This document shows, in pieces, positions 5,954 to 6,074 of a stretch of 6,074 nt of DNA. The notes below the pieces were generated by a model that worked only from the letters and a program-made list of their open reading frames with translations, did no database searches and was not told the origin of the DNA. This stretch comes from Clostridia bacterium. GTDB taxonomy: Bacteria; Bacillota; Clostridia; Oscillospirales; Acutalibacteraceae. The position numbers and the translations under genes are program-made. Position 1 is the first letter of the stretch. Each line of letters begins with the position of its first letter. Location: the NCBI GenBank assembly GCA_017382915.1, contig JAFNZJ010000115.1, forward strand, positions 1 to 6,074, read 5' to 3'.

Positions 5954-5985
5954 TTGACAAAGGGGATAGAATTTGGTATTATAAT
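5954..5985 (+). promoter_or_regulatory. Strong promoter, probably of an rRNA operon
   Basis: A perfect TTGACA (5954-5959) is followed after 17 bases by TATTAT (5977-5982); an overlapping TATAAT (5980-5985) would need a 20-base spacer and is less likely to be used. The start is predicted at a G near 5989-5990. Initiation with GTP is a known feature of Bacillus subtilis rRNA promoters, where it links transcription to the GTP pool and the stringent response; whether it applies here is inferred. The identification as an rRNA promoter rests on the leader that follows. Confidence 0.82.
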
Positions 5986-5988
5986 TGG

Positions 5989-6007
5989 GCGCCCTTGTGA
6001 GGGGTGC
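5989..6007 (+). repeat. Hairpin at the 5' end of the predicted rRNA leader
   Basis: GCGCCC (5989-5994) can pair with GGGTGC (6002-6007) around a 7-base loop, with one G-U pair. It would form at the very start of the transcript. GGGCGCCC (5987-5994) is in addition an 8-bp palindrome just after the -10 box, an unusually GC-rich spot in this AT-rich region. Confidence 0.5.
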
Positions 6008-6016
6008 GAAAACGAA

Positions 6017-6036
6017 CCTTGAAAATTAAACAACGA
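6017..6036 (+). promoter_or_regulatory. boxA-like antitermination element in rRNA leader
   Basis: CCTTGAAAATTAAACAACGA closely resembles the CTTTGAAAACTAAACAA element found in leaders and spacers of Gram-positive rRNA operons, which overlaps boxA and lets NusB/NusE-containing complexes keep RNA polymerase resistant to termination. It lies about 30 bases after the predicted transcription start. The rest of the window (to 6074) is leader sequence; no 16S start motif (AGAGTTTGAT) is reached. Confidence 0.8.
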
Positions 6037-6074
6037 TTTTTAAAAAAAGGACCCGACAATTCAAGTAAAAATAC

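Overview
The window looks like a chromosomal segment of an anaerobic member of the Clostridia (Bacillota). Supporting signs are a bacterial V-type ATPase, strong AAGGAG-type ribosome binding sites, moderate-to-low GC, a clostridial-style DRTGG/PHP gene pair, and an rRNA-type promoter and leader with the TTGAAAA-TTAAACAACG element typical of Gram-positive rRNA operons. Nothing indicates a phage, plasmid or insertion sequence. The taxonomic placement is inferred from these features, not from a search.

Layout, left to right. Positions 1-2152 (+) hold the end of a V-type ATPase operon: subunit I (cut off at the left edge) and the proteolipid ring subunit K. K keeps residues matching the sodium site of Enterococcus hirae NtpK, so the enzyme may be sodium-coupled. 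The operon ends in a strong hairpin (2173-2204) shared with the genes converging from the right. Positions 2217-3252 (-) are a tight two-gene operon: a small DRTGG-domain protein, then a PHP-family metal-dependent phosphoesterase, separated by 1 base. A near-consensus promoter drives them. Positions 3363-5793 (+) are a self-contained transcription unit: extended -10 promoter, a 774-residue GH2 glycosidase of beta-mannosidase type, and an intrinsic terminator. Positions 5794-6074 have no gene: AT-rich sequence, four A-tracts in helical phase, a strong promoter, and a leader hairpin plus boxA-like element. This is almost certainly the start of an rRNA operon whose 16S gene begins beyond the right edge.

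The parts are functionally separate: ion transport or energy conservation, a probable redox- or signalling-linked pair of unknown role, cytoplasmic mannoside breakdown, and ribosomal RNA synthesis. I found no clearly new multi-gene system. The most informative points are the sodium-site signature in K, the DRTGG-PHP pair standing without hydrogenase genes, the start-site corrections forced by the divergent promoters, and the architecture of the rRNA promoter.
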